Below, one piece after another: positions 35,441 through 45,171 of a stretch of DNA of 64,000 nt. Origin of the DNA: Bacteroidota bacterium (lineage in GTDB: Bacteria > Bacteroidota > Bacteroidia > Bacteroidales > JAGONC01); the NCBI GenBank assembly GCA_022711405.1, contig JAKLFC010000016.1, positions 1 through 64,000 on the forward strand. The letters are read 5' to 3'. The notes below the pieces were generated by a model. It was not told the origin of the DNA, did not search any database, and saw nothing but the letters and a program-made list of their open reading frames with translations. The position numbers and the translations under genes were made by a program. The first letter of the stretch is position 1; the number at the start of each line of letters is the position of its first letter.

Positions 35441-38394
35441 AACCATATTTACTGACCCGCAGGATCAGGTTCACATGGCCGGCCGTTATCCTTACGGCAA
35501 TATTTTTTGTTGCGGTTTCCTCGTTGCATGCCCAGGACAAAACGACCGTTATCATCTCAGGAACCGTCAGGGACAATGCATCCCAGGAATTGCTGCCGGG
35601 TGTCAATGTCACCATTAAAGGTACTCAAACCGGGACAGTGACCGATATCAACGGAAGATATTCCATCGAAACGGTAAGAGACTCCACGCTTCTTTTCAGC
35701 TTCATCGGGTATGAAAGTCAGGAGGTGAACATCGGAGACCAGAAAAAGATTGATGTCAGCCTTAATGTGCTCATCGAATCGCTCAGCGAGGTAGTCGTCA
35801 TTGGATATGGTACTACTACCCGGAAAGAGGTCACAGGCTCCATTGCCACCATTAAAACGGAGGATTTCAACCAGGGGCGGTACTCTGATGCCATGGGGCT
35901 GATCCAGGGGAAGGTGGCAGGGCTGTCCATCATCAAGCCCAACGGATCGGATCCAATGGCAAAGTACCGCATCATGCTTCGGGGGACCAACACCCTGACC
36001 CTGGGTCAGGAACCGCTGGTTGTCGTCGACGGTATTGTAGGGGTCGATCTGAAGAATGTCAGCTTTGAAGAAGTGGAGTCCTTTGATGTCCTGAAGGATG
36101 GTGCTGCCGCTGCCATTTACGGATCAAGGGGCTCCAACGGAGTGATCCTCATCACCACCAGGCGCGCAAAAGCCGGCCAGTTGAAGATCGAATTCACCAC
36201 TCAGCTGACCGGTCAGGTGATGCCCCGTGGCGTGGAGAACCTCTCAGCGGACGAATTCCGGTACGCCATCGAAACCTATGCTCCTGATAAGATCAATAAT
36301 ATCTATGATTCCAGCACTGATTGGTTCGATGAGATCACCCGGTCGTTCCCTTTCAGCCAGTCCTATAACCTCTCCATTACCGGCGGAACAGACAACTTCT
36401 CAACCCGGACCAACGCTTTCATTGATCTTTCACAGGGCCTTCTGAAGGATAACCAGGCAGACAACTACCTGTTCAAGACCAATATGCTGCAAAAAGCTTT
36501 CAACGATCACCTGGTGCTAGACTACAACCTGAATTACAGTACACGCCATTATAATCCAGCCAATTACGACCTGTTCTACCAGGCCTTCATTCAGAATCCG
36601 ACCGCGCCAGTTTATGATTCCGGCAATATCTATACAGGTGGGTATTCCCGTCTGGAAGGGATCGATTACTACAATCCTGTAGCCATGCTCAATGAGAGGA
36701 CAAGGGAAGGAAAGACGAACGAATTCGGTGGCAATGTGACGGCAAAATTGAATTTTACAAAATCACTCAACTGGGTGAATATGGTATCCCTTCAACAGTC
36801 GGACTGGGAAGAGCTGACCTATAAGACAAAATATTATCCCAGTGCTTTGGGAAGAGGCGGCGAGGCTGAAATCGCTAACGGCAAAGATGATGACCTTCAG
36901 TATGAAAGTACGGTCAATTATGTCACTGATTTTGGAAAGAACAACATCCAGGCGTTGCTCGGTTATGCGTACCAGGAGCTGGAGTCGAGTTACTCCTACA
37001 TGATCAATTCCGGATTCGACAGCGACCTTTACGGTGTGAATAATATCGGGCTGGGAACCGCACTGGGTGAAGGAACTGCTGAAATGGGCTCCCACAGGGA
37101 AAACAGCAAACTTGTCTCTTTCTTTGGCCGTGTAATGTATAATTATGATGAACGATTCCTCGTGGCAGGGTCACTCCGCAGGGAAGGTTCCTCCAGGTTC
37201 GGGGAGAACAACAAGTGGGGATGGTTCCCTGCTGTCAGTTTTGGATGGCGGATGAACAGGGAGGAATTCCTCAAAGATGTTGCCTGGATCAACGACCTGA
37301 AACTAAGACTGGGCTTTGGAGTCACTGGAAACCAGGATATTGGGAACTACCAGTCACTGATCCTCATGGGCAAGGCAGGCAAGTTTTATTACGACGGGGA
37401 ATGGTACAACACCTACCAGCCTGTGAGCAATCCGAATCCCGATCTGAAATGGGAAACCAAGTACGAATATAATTTCGGTGTGGATTTCTCATTGCTTAAG
37501 AATCGGCTGGGAGGATCGCTGGACCTGTATTACCGCGCCAGCGAAGATCTTCTTTATACGTACAACGTGCCTGTACCCCCCTACCTTTACGGGGAATATT
37601 TTACCAATATCGGCAACATCAGCAACAAGGGTGTTGAACTAACCCTGAATGGAGTTATTCTCCAGAAAAACGACTGGGTATGGAACTCCATCTTCACTTT
37701 CAGTACCAACATCAACAGGCTGGTCAAGCTCTCGAATGAGGAATTCACCTATGATTCCTATGACGTCGGCTGGCTGGGCGGTGCCTACCCCCTGTTCTGC
37801 CAGAAGATGATCGAAGGTGAACCCCTCGGTACTTTCTACGGTCCAGTGTGGTTGGGCCTTGATGAGAACGGTTACGACAAGTTTAAAAATGCCAATCCCA
37901 TTGGGAAGGTAGATCCCGATGATTGGGAAAATATCGGTAATGCCTATCCGATCTGCATGCTGGGATGGAGCAATTCATTGACATATAAAAACTGGAACCT
38001 CAGCTTCACGCTGCGCTCCAGCATCGGCGGGAAAGTTCTGAACATGTACCGCCTGTATTACGAGAACTGGAAAAGCATCGGCACAAGGAATATTGTGCAC
38101 ACTCAACTGGAAACACCTGAATTTGTGGGCGATGGGATCTATTCCTCGAAATATGTCGAAGATGCTACCTTTGTCAGCCTCGATAATCTGTCCATCGGCT
38201 ATAACTTCAGGATCAATACAAAGTACATCTCCAAACTGAACGTGTTCCTGACAGGACAGAATGTTTTCACGCTTACCGGCTATGACGGAATGTATCCGGA
38301 AGTGAACCTGGCCGGCCTTGAGCCCGGCATTGACCGGCTGTCCTATTACCCCAGGACCACTTCTATATCGTTGGGAATCAATGTTATATTTTAA
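35437..38394 (+). CDS. susC-like: SusC/RagA-family TonB-linked outer-membrane transporter
   Basis: 985-residue TonB-dependent receptor. A signal peptide (ending SSLHAQ) is followed by a carboxypeptidase-regulatory-like domain (about 38-110, GVNVTIKGTQTGTVTDINGRY), the TonB-box region VVVIGYGTTTRKEVTGS, a plug domain (VDGIVGVDLKNVSFEEVESF, GAAAAIYGSRGSNGVILITT) and a 22-strand barrel ending in SISLGINVIF. No STN domain is present, so signalling through a FecR/ECF pair is not expected. It forms the energised uptake pore with the SusD partner encoded 19 bases downstream. Context suggests the ligand is a ribose-containing molecule (inference). Confidence 0.95.
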   Translation: MKPYLLTRRIRFTWPAVILTAIFFVAVSSLHAQDKTTVIISGTVRDNASQELLPGVNVTIKGTQTGTVTDINGRYSIETVRDSTLLFSFIGYESQEVNIGDQKKIDVSLNVLIESLSEVVVIGYGTTTRKEVTGSIATIKTEDFNQGRYSDAMGLIQGKVAGLSIIKPNGSDPMAKYRIMLRGTNTLTLGQEPLVVVDGIVGVDLKNVSFEEVESFDVLKDGAAAAIYGSRGSNGVILITTRRAKAGQLKIEFTTQLTGQVMPRGVENLSADEFRYAIETYAPDKINNIYDSSTDWFDEITRSFPFSQSYNLSITGGTDNFSTRTNAFIDLSQGLLKDNQADNYLFKTNMLQKAFNDHLVLDYNLNYSTRHYNPANYDLFYQAFIQNPTAPVYDSGNIYTGGYSRLEGIDYYNPVAMLNERTREGKTNEFGGNVTAKLNFTKSLNWVNMVSLQQSDWEELTYKTKYYPSALGRGGEAEIANGKDDDLQYESTVNYVTDFGKNNIQALLGYAYQELESSYSYMINSGFDSDLYGVNNIGLGTALGEGTAEMGSHRENSKLVSFFGRVMYNYDERFLVAGSLRREGSSRFGENNKWGWFPAVSFGWRMNREEFLKDVAWINDLKLRLGFGVTGNQDIGNYQSLILMGKAGKFYYDGEWYNTYQPVSNPNPDLKWETKYEYNFGVDFSLLKNRLGGSLDLYYRASEDLLYTYNVPVPPYLYGEYFTNIGNISNKGVELTLNGVILQKNDWVWNSIFTFSTNINRLVKLSNEEFTYDSYDVGWLGGAYPLFCQKMIEGEPLGTFYGPVWLGLDENGYDKFKNANPIGKVDPDDWENIGNAYPICMLGWSNSLTYKNWNLSFTLRSSIGGKVLNMYRLYYENWKSIGTRNIVHTQLETPEFVGDGIYSSKYVEDATFVSLDNLSIGYNFRINTKYISKLNVFLTGQNVFTLTGYDGMYPEVNLAGLEPGIDRLSYYPRTTSISLGINVIF

Positions 38395-38413
38395 CTCCGA
38401 AAATAGTATCCCT

Positions 38414-39928
38414 ATGAAAAAGTCATTATATAAAAAACTGGTTTGCACGGCATTCTTTGTTTTTAGCCTGTTTTCCTGCACCAACCTGGAAGAGGATGTC
38501 TTCTCCGATATACCTATTGACGACTTTTTCCAGTCGGAAAAGGAGGTACTGATGAATGCCGGCCGGGCTTACACGAAATTGCAGCGATTTCCAGAGGAAT
38601 TCAGCCTCTGGACCCTCGTTGAGATGGCATCCGATGAAATGGTGGCTCCCGGCAGGGACGATGGCTGGGTGTGGGATAACGGCCGCTGGCATGAGCTCCA
38701 TACGCATAATGTAAGCTCCATCAACAAGATCCTGACCTATGCGTGGAATTATGTCTTTGAGGGCATCAGCGCCTGCAATGAGATCATCTATGAAACAGAG
38801 GGAACAGATATCACCTTTCCCGAGAAAGACCGGGTCGTTTGCGAGATCAAGGTACTTAGGGCCTATTTCTATTACCTTGCCATGGATAACTGGGGCAATG
38901 TCCCTTTTACTATTGATTTTACGGAAAAGGAGCTCCCTGTGCAAAAAGACCGGAAGTTCATATTTGATTATATTGAAAATGAGATACTTGCCAATGTCGA
39001 TAAATTGCAGGCCGATCCCACTTCCTCCTACTACGGGCGTGTGACGCAGGGTGTGGCCTACACACTCCTGGCAAAACTATACCTGAATGCGCAGGAATGG
39101 ATTGGCGAGGACAGGTTCCAGGCAGCGGTGGATGCCTGTGATAAAGTGATTGCCATCGGGGGGTATGCGATCGGGGATGATTACTTTGCAAATTTCAAGG
39201 TATATAATGAAGGATCGGCCGAGAATATCTTTGTCATTCCCATGCACATGGTCTATACCAAGGACAGGTTCTACTGGTATACACTTACCCTTAATGATGC
39301 AAGCCGTGCCACCTTTGGCTTTAAAGGTGCCATGTGGGACGAATTCATCCTGGAGCCAGGATTCCTGGATAAATATGCGGAGGACGATATCCGCCGCAAT
39401 TCATTCCTTTTCGGTCAGCAGAAGGACATGGCTGGAAACGACATCATCATCGACGAGGAGCCGTTCATTTATACGCCCAACGTGCAGGATTACATGGCAC
39501 GCAAGAAATGGGAAGGCGCCCGCTGCTGCAAATATGAGTACCAGACTGAACTGGAATATTATGTGACGGATATGGAAAATGATTTTGTGCTCTTCAGGTA
39601 TGCCGATGTCCTTTACACGAAACTGGAAGCCCTATGGCGCCTCGGCAGGGCAGGGGAGATGATCAGCGATCCTGATCTGCAGAAGATCCGAACCCGTGCG
39701 GGCCTTGAACCCTACCAGGTATCCGACCTGACCGCTGAGGAGTTCCTGGATGAGCTCGGCAGGGAGTTCGCATGGGAGGGACACAGGCGCCAGGACCAGA
39801 TCCGGTTCGGGGCCTGGGAAAAATCCGGTTGGAACAAACCTGCCACACCGGTCACCGATAAATTGTTCCCTATCCCGCAATCCGCCATGAGCTCCAATTT
39901 TAACCTTGTACAAAATCCCGGATACTGA
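38414..39928 (+). CDS. susD-like: SusD/RagB-family nutrient-binding lipoprotein
   Basis: 504-residue outer-membrane surface lipoprotein, the lid of the SusCD complex. The lipobox is FSLFSC with cysteine 22, which decided the start at 38414; the open frame begins 32 codons earlier inside susC. SusD features include AGRAYTKLQRF, the TPR region KVLRAYFYYLAMDNWGNVPF, FRYADVLYTKLEALWRLG, and the C-terminal EFAWEGHRRQDQIRFG with LFPIPQSAMSSNFNLVQNPGY. Ligand specificity cannot be read by eye. The following gene starts one base after its stop codon. Confidence 0.95.
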   Translation: MKKSLYKKLVCTAFFVFSLFSCTNLEEDVFSDIPIDDFFQSEKEVLMNAGRAYTKLQRFPEEFSLWTLVEMASDEMVAPGRDDGWVWDNGRWHELHTHNVSSINKILTYAWNYVFEGISACNEIIYETEGTDITFPEKDRVVCEIKVLRAYFYYLAMDNWGNVPFTIDFTEKELPVQKDRKFIFDYIENEILANVDKLQADPTSSYYGRVTQGVAYTLLAKLYLNAQEWIGEDRFQAAVDACDKVIAIGGYAIGDDYFANFKVYNEGSAENIFVIPMHMVYTKDRFYWYTLTLNDASRATFGFKGAMWDEFILEPGFLDKYAEDDIRRNSFLFGQQKDMAGNDIIIDEEPFIYTPNVQDYMARKKWEGARCCKYEYQTELEYYVTDMENDFVLFRYADVLYTKLEALWRLGRAGEMISDPDLQKIRTRAGLEPYQVSDLTAEEFLDELGREFAWEGHRRQDQIRFGAWEKSGWNKPATPVTDKLFPIPQSAMSSNFNLVQNPGY

Positions 39929-39929
39929 T

Positions 39930-41933
39930 ATGCGCATCCTGAGAAAGAAAAATACGGGACCTGGAATGCTCCTATCGCTTCTGCTTCTGGCAGTAATTCC
40001 CTCTTTAGCATCCGGTCAGAAGCCTGTGCAGATCACCGTCAGTGATTTGAAGGACAAGATTGCCGGTGCATGGATCGGCCAGATGATTGGGAACATATAC
40101 GGGCTGCCCCATGAAAATAAATACATCAATGCCCCCGGCCCTGAAAAATGGCCGTACGGTTACACAAAGAACCTTGACAAACTTCAGAAATACGACGGTG
40201 CCTTTTCGGATGATGACACCGATATCGAATATATGTATTTGCTTCAAATGGAAAAGTATGGCCCTGAGCCTTCCTATGCCCGGCTGCGGGATGCCTGGAT
40301 GTATCACATCCACGACAGGGTCTGGCTGGCTAACCGGGGTGCGCTCGGACTGATGCATTTCGGTTATACTCCGCCGTTCACCGGCAGCAAGAACCTGAAT
40401 CCTCACTGGTACCAGATTGATCCCCAGCTGATCAATGAGATCTGGGGAGTGACCGCTCCCGGAATGATCCATTATGCTGCTTCCAAATCCGATTGGGCAG
40501 CACGCATCACCAGCGATGACTGGGGAGTGGAACCCACTGTTTTTTACGGTGCCATGTACTCGGCGGCCTATTTTGAAAGCGATATACAAAAGCTGATCGA
40601 GATCGGTATAGCCTCCCTCCCGTCCCAGGGAAGGTTCAGGGCCACTGCCACTGAAATGATCGCCCTGCATTCAAAGTACCCCGGCGACTGGAAAGCTGCT
40701 TGGGAAGAAATGGCCCTGAAATATTATGTCAATGAGCACAATATGACCAAAACCATCTGGAATGCCAACCTCAACGGAGCCTGTGCCATCCTTGCCATGC
40801 TTTACGGGGAAGGGGACTTCCAGCGTACACTGGACCTGTCGTGCGCCATGGGCTTTGATGCCGATAACCAGGCAGCCACCGTAGCGGGCCTGATGGGAAT
40901 TATCCTTGGACTGAAAGGCCTGCCCCGGAACCTGTACCTTCCTGTCGAAGGGTGGACAACACCTTTCAACGATCATTATGTGAACATCACCCGTTATGAC
41001 CTTCCCGATGCAAAAATATCCGATATCATCGACCAGACAGTGAAGGCAGCGATTGATCTGGCTGTCCTGAATGGAGGCTCGGTTTCGGGAAGGCCGGGCA
41101 GCGAGGTGCTGACGATCAATGCCAACGCTGTTTTCAGTCCGCCCCTGGAATTTTATATTGGACCAGCACCGGTGCTGGAAACCGGCAGGCCGGTGGATTA
41201 TACCTTTTATACATCAGCCAATCAATCCTATAACTGGACGATGGTGTCAGGCACTTTACCCATGGGGTTGAACTTTGACAAGGGCCGGCTCACGGGAACA
41301 CCGCAGGAAGCTGGCAATTACAGGATAGGACTCCGGCTGGATAATAACAAGGATATGCTGATGAAGGAATTTGACCTGCTTGTACGCACGGAAAATATTG
41401 CTCCAACGGCTGACACGATCCTGGCCAACGTCCGCCAGCTGAATGAAAAAGTACTCGACTCCTGCTGGTATACGTTCGGTAAATCAATGTATGCATGGAA
41501 TGTGGATGTGATCAACGATGGAAGGACCATGGGGGAGGGTTCTGTCTTTTACAGCCTGGCAGCCAAAGCAAAGATCCCCAAAGTGGATTATTATGGCTAC
41601 GGATGGGACAATCCACAGCAGATCAGCATGATTGCCTTCCACAGTGGTTGCCTGGAAGAATTCGGAGGCTGGTTCACTTCACTCAATGTCCAGTATATGG
41701 ATGGTACAGGCCACTGGACGCCTGTGGAAAAGATGACCATCACTCCTTCATTGCCTGCTACCAGCATCGTATTTTTTCAACCCCATTTTGCAGAATATGT
41801 CATAAGTTTTGACACTGTTGAAACAAAGGCGATCCGCATCATAGGCGATGCAGCGGTCCAGGGACACTGGCATAAATATACAAAAGAGGTCACGGGATTC
41901 ACCTCCATGACGGAGCTGAGCGTTTATCATTAA
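39930..41933 (+). CDS. exported ADP-ribosylglycohydrolase-family protein with C-terminal Ig-like and sugar-binding-like domains
   Basis: 667-residue exported protein (signal peptide ending at LASG; start at 39930). Residues 35-400 form an ADP-ribosylglycohydrolase domain: DLKDKIAGAWIGQMIGNIYG, the first metal cluster FSDDDTDIEYMY, and the late motif CAMGFDADNQAATVAGLMG. The region after 420 has a putative Ig/PIG-type domain (LPMGLNFDKGRLTGTP) and the last 170 residues look like a galactose-binding or F5/8-type jelly roll (FHSGCLEEFGGWF). The family cleaves N- or O-glycosidic bonds of ADP-ribose or related ribosides. It differs from the next two paralogues in the extra domains and in DADNQ replacing DSDCN. 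Confidence 0.82.
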   Translation: MRILRKKNTGPGMLLSLLLLAVIPSLASGQKPVQITVSDLKDKIAGAWIGQMIGNIYGLPHENKYINAPGPEKWPYGYTKNLDKLQKYDGAFSDDDTDIEYMYLLQMEKYGPEPSYARLRDAWMYHIHDRVWLANRGALGLMHFGYTPPFTGSKNLNPHWYQIDPQLINEIWGVTAPGMIHYAASKSDWAARITSDDWGVEPTVFYGAMYSAAYFESDIQKLIEIGIASLPSQGRFRATATEMIALHSKYPGDWKAAWEEMALKYYVNEHNMTKTIWNANLNGACAILAMLYGEGDFQRTLDLSCAMGFDADNQAATVAGLMGIILGLKGLPRNLYLPVEGWTTPFNDHYVNITRYDLPDAKISDIIDQTVKAAIDLAVLNGGSVSGRPGSEVLTINANAVFSPPLEFYIGPAPVLETGRPVDYTFYTSANQSYNWTMVSGTLPMGLNFDKGRLTGTPQEAGNYRIGLRLDNNKDMLMKEFDLLVRTENIAPTADTILANVRQLNEKVLDSCWYTFGKSMYAWNVDVINDGRTMGEGSVFYSLAAKAKIPKVDYYGYGWDNPQQISMIAFHSGCLEEFGGWFTSLNVQYMDGTGHWTPVEKMTITPSLPATSIVFFQPHFAEYVISFDTVETKAIRIIGDAAVQGHWHKYTKEVTGFTSMTELSVYH

Positions 41934-41944
41934 AAGATCCATGA

Positions 41945-43588
41945 ATGAAGAAGAGCCTCATACCTATCCTATTGAGTACCCTTGCAGGTGCATTGCTTGC
42001 CACCCTTTTATCTTCATGCGGGCAGAATAACCGGCAGGATGCTTCCTTCAAGGCAGAAGTCATTCTGACAAAAGAGCAGTTGAACGAAAAGATCAAAGGG
42101 GGATGGGCAGGGCAGACCATCGGTGTGGTGTACGGTGCGCCGGTCGAATTCAAATACCAGGGTAGTATAATACCTGATTATCAGAATATTCCATGGAGAG
42201 AAGGGTATGTGAAGTACTGGTGGGACAAGAAGCCCGGATTGTTCGACGATGTATATACTGACCTGAATTTTGTGGATGTGTTTGAGAAATACGGGCTGGA
42301 TGTTTCCATGGACACCATTGCACATCACTGGGCTTCAACGCCTTATCACCTGGCTCATGCCAACCAGGCCTCACGGTACAACATCCTCAACGGTATCATG
42401 CCCCCTCATTCGGGGTACTGGAAGAACAATCCCCATGCAGATGATCTGGATTTCCAGATCGAAGCTGATTTCATTGGCCTGATGGCTCCCGGAATGGTGA
42501 ATGCTGCCACGGAGGTGGCCGGCCGTGTCGGGCACATCATGTGCAGTGGCGATGGATGGTATGGCGGAGTGTTTGTCTCAGCCCTGTATTCGCTTGCCTT
42601 TATTCACAACGACGCACAAAAGGTCGTCGAAGAGGCGATCAGTACCATCCCGCCTGGAACGAAATTTCACGATTGCATCCAGGATGTCATCCTCTGGCAT
42701 AAGCAGCATCCTGATGACTGGAAAGCGACCTGGTTCGAGCTGGAAAAAAAATGGAACAGGGATGTGGGCTGCCCGAAAGGAACGTTTCTTTCCTTCAATA
42801 TCGATGCGAAGATCAATTCAGCGTATGTGGCCATCGGACTTCTTTACGGCGATGGTGAGTTTACCCGTTCCATTGATATTGCCGCACGCTGCGGCCAGGA
42901 CAGTGATTGCAATCCGGCGACGGTTGGCGGCGTGCTGGGTGTTATGCTTGGATATTCAAACATTCCCGCCTTCTGGCTCGATCCCTTGAGGGAGATTGAG
43001 CCTCTGGACTTCGAAGGAACGGCCATGTCGCTGGCCAAAGCCTATGACCTGAGCTTCAGCCATGCCCTGAAAATGATTGAACTGGAGGGTGGTGCTGTCG
43101 AAAGCGACAAGGTGGTGATCCCAACTACTGCACCTGTTCCTGTAGCGTTTGAACAGAACTTTGAAAGGACCTATCCTGTTTTCCGTGACCGGTTCGACCG
43201 TTCCTTCACCAGTGAACTGACGTACGATTTTACTGGAAATGGATACATTTTCTATGGTAACCTGGTAAAGAATTCCAAAATCGATAAAGATTACATCGAC
43301 CGGATATCAAAAAGGGTAGGCTCGGAGGTCTTTGGACTGGCTGAACCCCAGGATCCCTATATAGCTGAAATGGAAGTATATATCGACGGTAACCTGGATG
43401 AATCCGTACGGCTGCCGATGAAAAATACCTCCCGCCGGCTGGAACCTGCATGGAAATATCAGCTCGCAGAGGGCCGGCATGTGGTCAGGCTGAAATGGAT
43501 CAATCCACATCCTGATTATGAGATCAGGATCAATGATATCATGGTATATTCGGAAAATCCACCGCAAACTAACCTGCCTGATAACTAA
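41945..43588 (+). CDS. ADP-ribosylglycohydrolase-family lipoprotein
   Basis: 547-residue lipoprotein (LLSSC, cysteine 25). The catalytic domain shows LNEKIKGGWAGQTIGVVYGAP, LFDDVYTDLNFV with the metal-binding aspartates, an inserted NPHADDLDFQIEADFIGLM, and RCGQDSDCNPATVGGVLGVM. The last 130 residues form a beta-rich domain ending in HVVRLKWINPHPDYEIRIND, likely a carbohydrate-binding jelly roll. It is a close paralogue of the next gene (shared NQASRYNILNGIMPP, CSGDGWYGGVFVSALY-type segments). Glycosidic bond cleavage on ribosides at the cell surface or in the periplasm is expected; the substrate is unknown. Confidence 0.85.
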   Translation: MKKSLIPILLSTLAGALLATLLSSCGQNNRQDASFKAEVILTKEQLNEKIKGGWAGQTIGVVYGAPVEFKYQGSIIPDYQNIPWREGYVKYWWDKKPGLFDDVYTDLNFVDVFEKYGLDVSMDTIAHHWASTPYHLAHANQASRYNILNGIMPPHSGYWKNNPHADDLDFQIEADFIGLMAPGMVNAATEVAGRVGHIMCSGDGWYGGVFVSALYSLAFIHNDAQKVVEEAISTIPPGTKFHDCIQDVILWHKQHPDDWKATWFELEKKWNRDVGCPKGTFLSFNIDAKINSAYVAIGLLYGDGEFTRSIDIAARCGQDSDCNPATVGGVLGVMLGYSNIPAFWLDPLREIEPLDFEGTAMSLAKAYDLSFSHALKMIELEGGAVESDKVVIPTTAPVPVAFEQNFERTYPVFRDRFDRSFTSELTYDFTGNGYIFYGNLVKNSKIDKDYIDRISKRVGSEVFGLAEPQDPYIAEMEVYIDGNLDESVRLPMKNTSRRLEPAWKYQLAEGRHVVRLKWINPHPDYEIRINDIMVYSENPPQTNLPDN

Positions 43589-43593
43589 ACTGT

Positions 43594-45162
43594 ATGAATA
43601 AAGGGATAGGTCATATTTTTCTTTCTGTGGTCCTGCTGTTAACTGCCGCCTGCGGGCACCGGGTCCGGCAGGAAGCGGCAGTTCCTCAAAAGGTCACGAT
43701 CACCCGTGACGTACTCAGGGACAAGATCAAAGGCGGCTGGGCAGGCCAGACCATCGGTTGTACATTTGGAGGGCCGACGGAATTCAAGTTCAAGGGTACC
43801 CTCATCCAGGATTATCAGCCCCTTGTCTGGTACGATAATTATATCCTTGAGACCTTTCAGCTGGACCCGGGACTGTACGATGACGTATACCTTGACTTTA
43901 CGTTTGTTGAAGTGATGGAACGGGCTGGCCTGGATGCACCCGCCGACTCGTTTGCCCTTGCCATGGCCAGGGATGATTACAGGTTATGGCATGCCAACCA
44001 GGCTGCCCGCTACAATATTTTGAATGGCATCATGCCGCCTGCCTCGGGTCACTGGATGAATAATCCCCATGCCGATGACATTGATTTCCAGATCGAAGCC
44101 GACTTTGCAGGGATGATGTCGCCGGGTATGATCAATACGGCTGCTGAGATATGCGATCGTACGGGCCATATCATGAATTACGGCGACGGGTGGTACGGAG
44201 GTGTTTTTATGGCGGCCATGTATGCCACAGCGTTTATATCAGACGATATCCAATTTATCATTGAACAGGGTTTGAAACCCATACCCGCTGAAAGCAGGTT
44301 TTATCAGGCGATCAGCGATGTCATCCGATGGCATGAACAATTTCCGGATGACTGGAAGGCTTGCTGGTTCGAGTTTGAAAAGAAACACACCTCGGAAAAA
44401 GGATGCCCTGAGGGGGTTTTTAACGCCTTTAATATCGACGCCAGCGTGAATGCGGCCTATGTGGTCATTGGCTTACTCTATGGCGAAAAGGATTTCTTCA
44501 GCACCATGGATATTGCCACACGCTGCGGGCAGGATTCTGATTGCAATCCAGCCACCGCCGCAGGTATCCTGGGTGTTATGCTGGGCTATGAAAAGATTCC
44601 CGGTTCCTGGAAACCAGCGGTGGAGAAAGTGCTCGACGTGCGGTTTCCTTTCTCCGGCTTTACCCTGAACCAGATCTCCGAAGTGAGCTACCAGCATGCC
44701 ATTCGCCAGATTGTCGGCAACGGCGGTGAAGTATGGAATGATACTCTTGCCATCCTTGTCCAGCACCCCGAACCATTGAGATTGGAACAGTCATTTGAGG
44801 GAATGTACCCTGTGAAGGAGCTGCTGGTCAGGAAGGACTATCTGAATGAGCGCATTAAAATTGATTTCACAGGTAATGGGATCGTAGTCCTGGGAAATGT
44901 GAGAAGCCTGTGCGGAGTGGAAGCGAGCGACTATGTGGCCCTGCTGGATGTCTTCATCGACGGTGCAAGGATGGAGACCGTGAGAATGCCTTACGATTAT
45001 ATTGTAAGAAAATATGATATCTATCACAAGTATATGCTGCACACGGACGATCATACGGTTGAGATCCAATGGGTGAATCAGGATCCCGGTTTCAGGATCT
45101 ACCTGCGATCATACGTGGTATACAGCGATGCGCCTGCAGTAACGGGTAGACCAGCACAATAA
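43594..45162 (+). CDS. ADP-ribosylglycohydrolase-family lipoprotein
   Basis: 522-residue lipoprotein (LLLTAAC, cysteine 20), the third consecutive member of the family. It has LRDKIKGGWAGQTIGCTFGGP, LYDDVYLDFTFVEVM, NPHADDIDFQIEADFAGMM and RCGQDSDCNPATAAGILGVM, so the metal-binding set looks complete. The C-terminal beta domain ends in TVEIQWVNQDPGFRIYLRSY as in the preceding protein. The 5-base gap to that gene and strong similarity indicate tandem duplication followed by divergence. Retention of three copies suggests distinct linkages or substrates (inference). Confidence 0.85.
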   Translation: MNKGIGHIFLSVVLLLTAACGHRVRQEAAVPQKVTITRDVLRDKIKGGWAGQTIGCTFGGPTEFKFKGTLIQDYQPLVWYDNYILETFQLDPGLYDDVYLDFTFVEVMERAGLDAPADSFALAMARDDYRLWHANQAARYNILNGIMPPASGHWMNNPHADDIDFQIEADFAGMMSPGMINTAAEICDRTGHIMNYGDGWYGGVFMAAMYATAFISDDIQFIIEQGLKPIPAESRFYQAISDVIRWHEQFPDDWKACWFEFEKKHTSEKGCPEGVFNAFNIDASVNAAYVVIGLLYGEKDFFSTMDIATRCGQDSDCNPATAAGILGVMLGYEKIPGSWKPAVEKVLDVRFPFSGFTLNQISEVSYQHAIRQIVGNGGEVWNDTLAILVQHPEPLRLEQSFEGMYPVKELLVRKDYLNERIKIDFTGNGIVVLGNVRSLCGVEASDYVALLDVFIDGARMETVRMPYDYIVRKYDIYHKYMLHTDDHTVEIQWVNQDPGFRIYLRSYVVYSDAPAVTGRPAQ

Positions 45163-45171
45163 GGATAGGAA

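Noticed and set aside
36227..36445. Small ORFs inside susC
   Set aside because: They lie in other frames of a long, continuous and well-conserved SusC gene.
40005..40670. 221-codon minus-strand frame within the first ADP-ribosylglycohydrolase gene
   Set aside because: Antisense shadow; no signal, domain or conserved motif, and the plus-strand gene is well supported.
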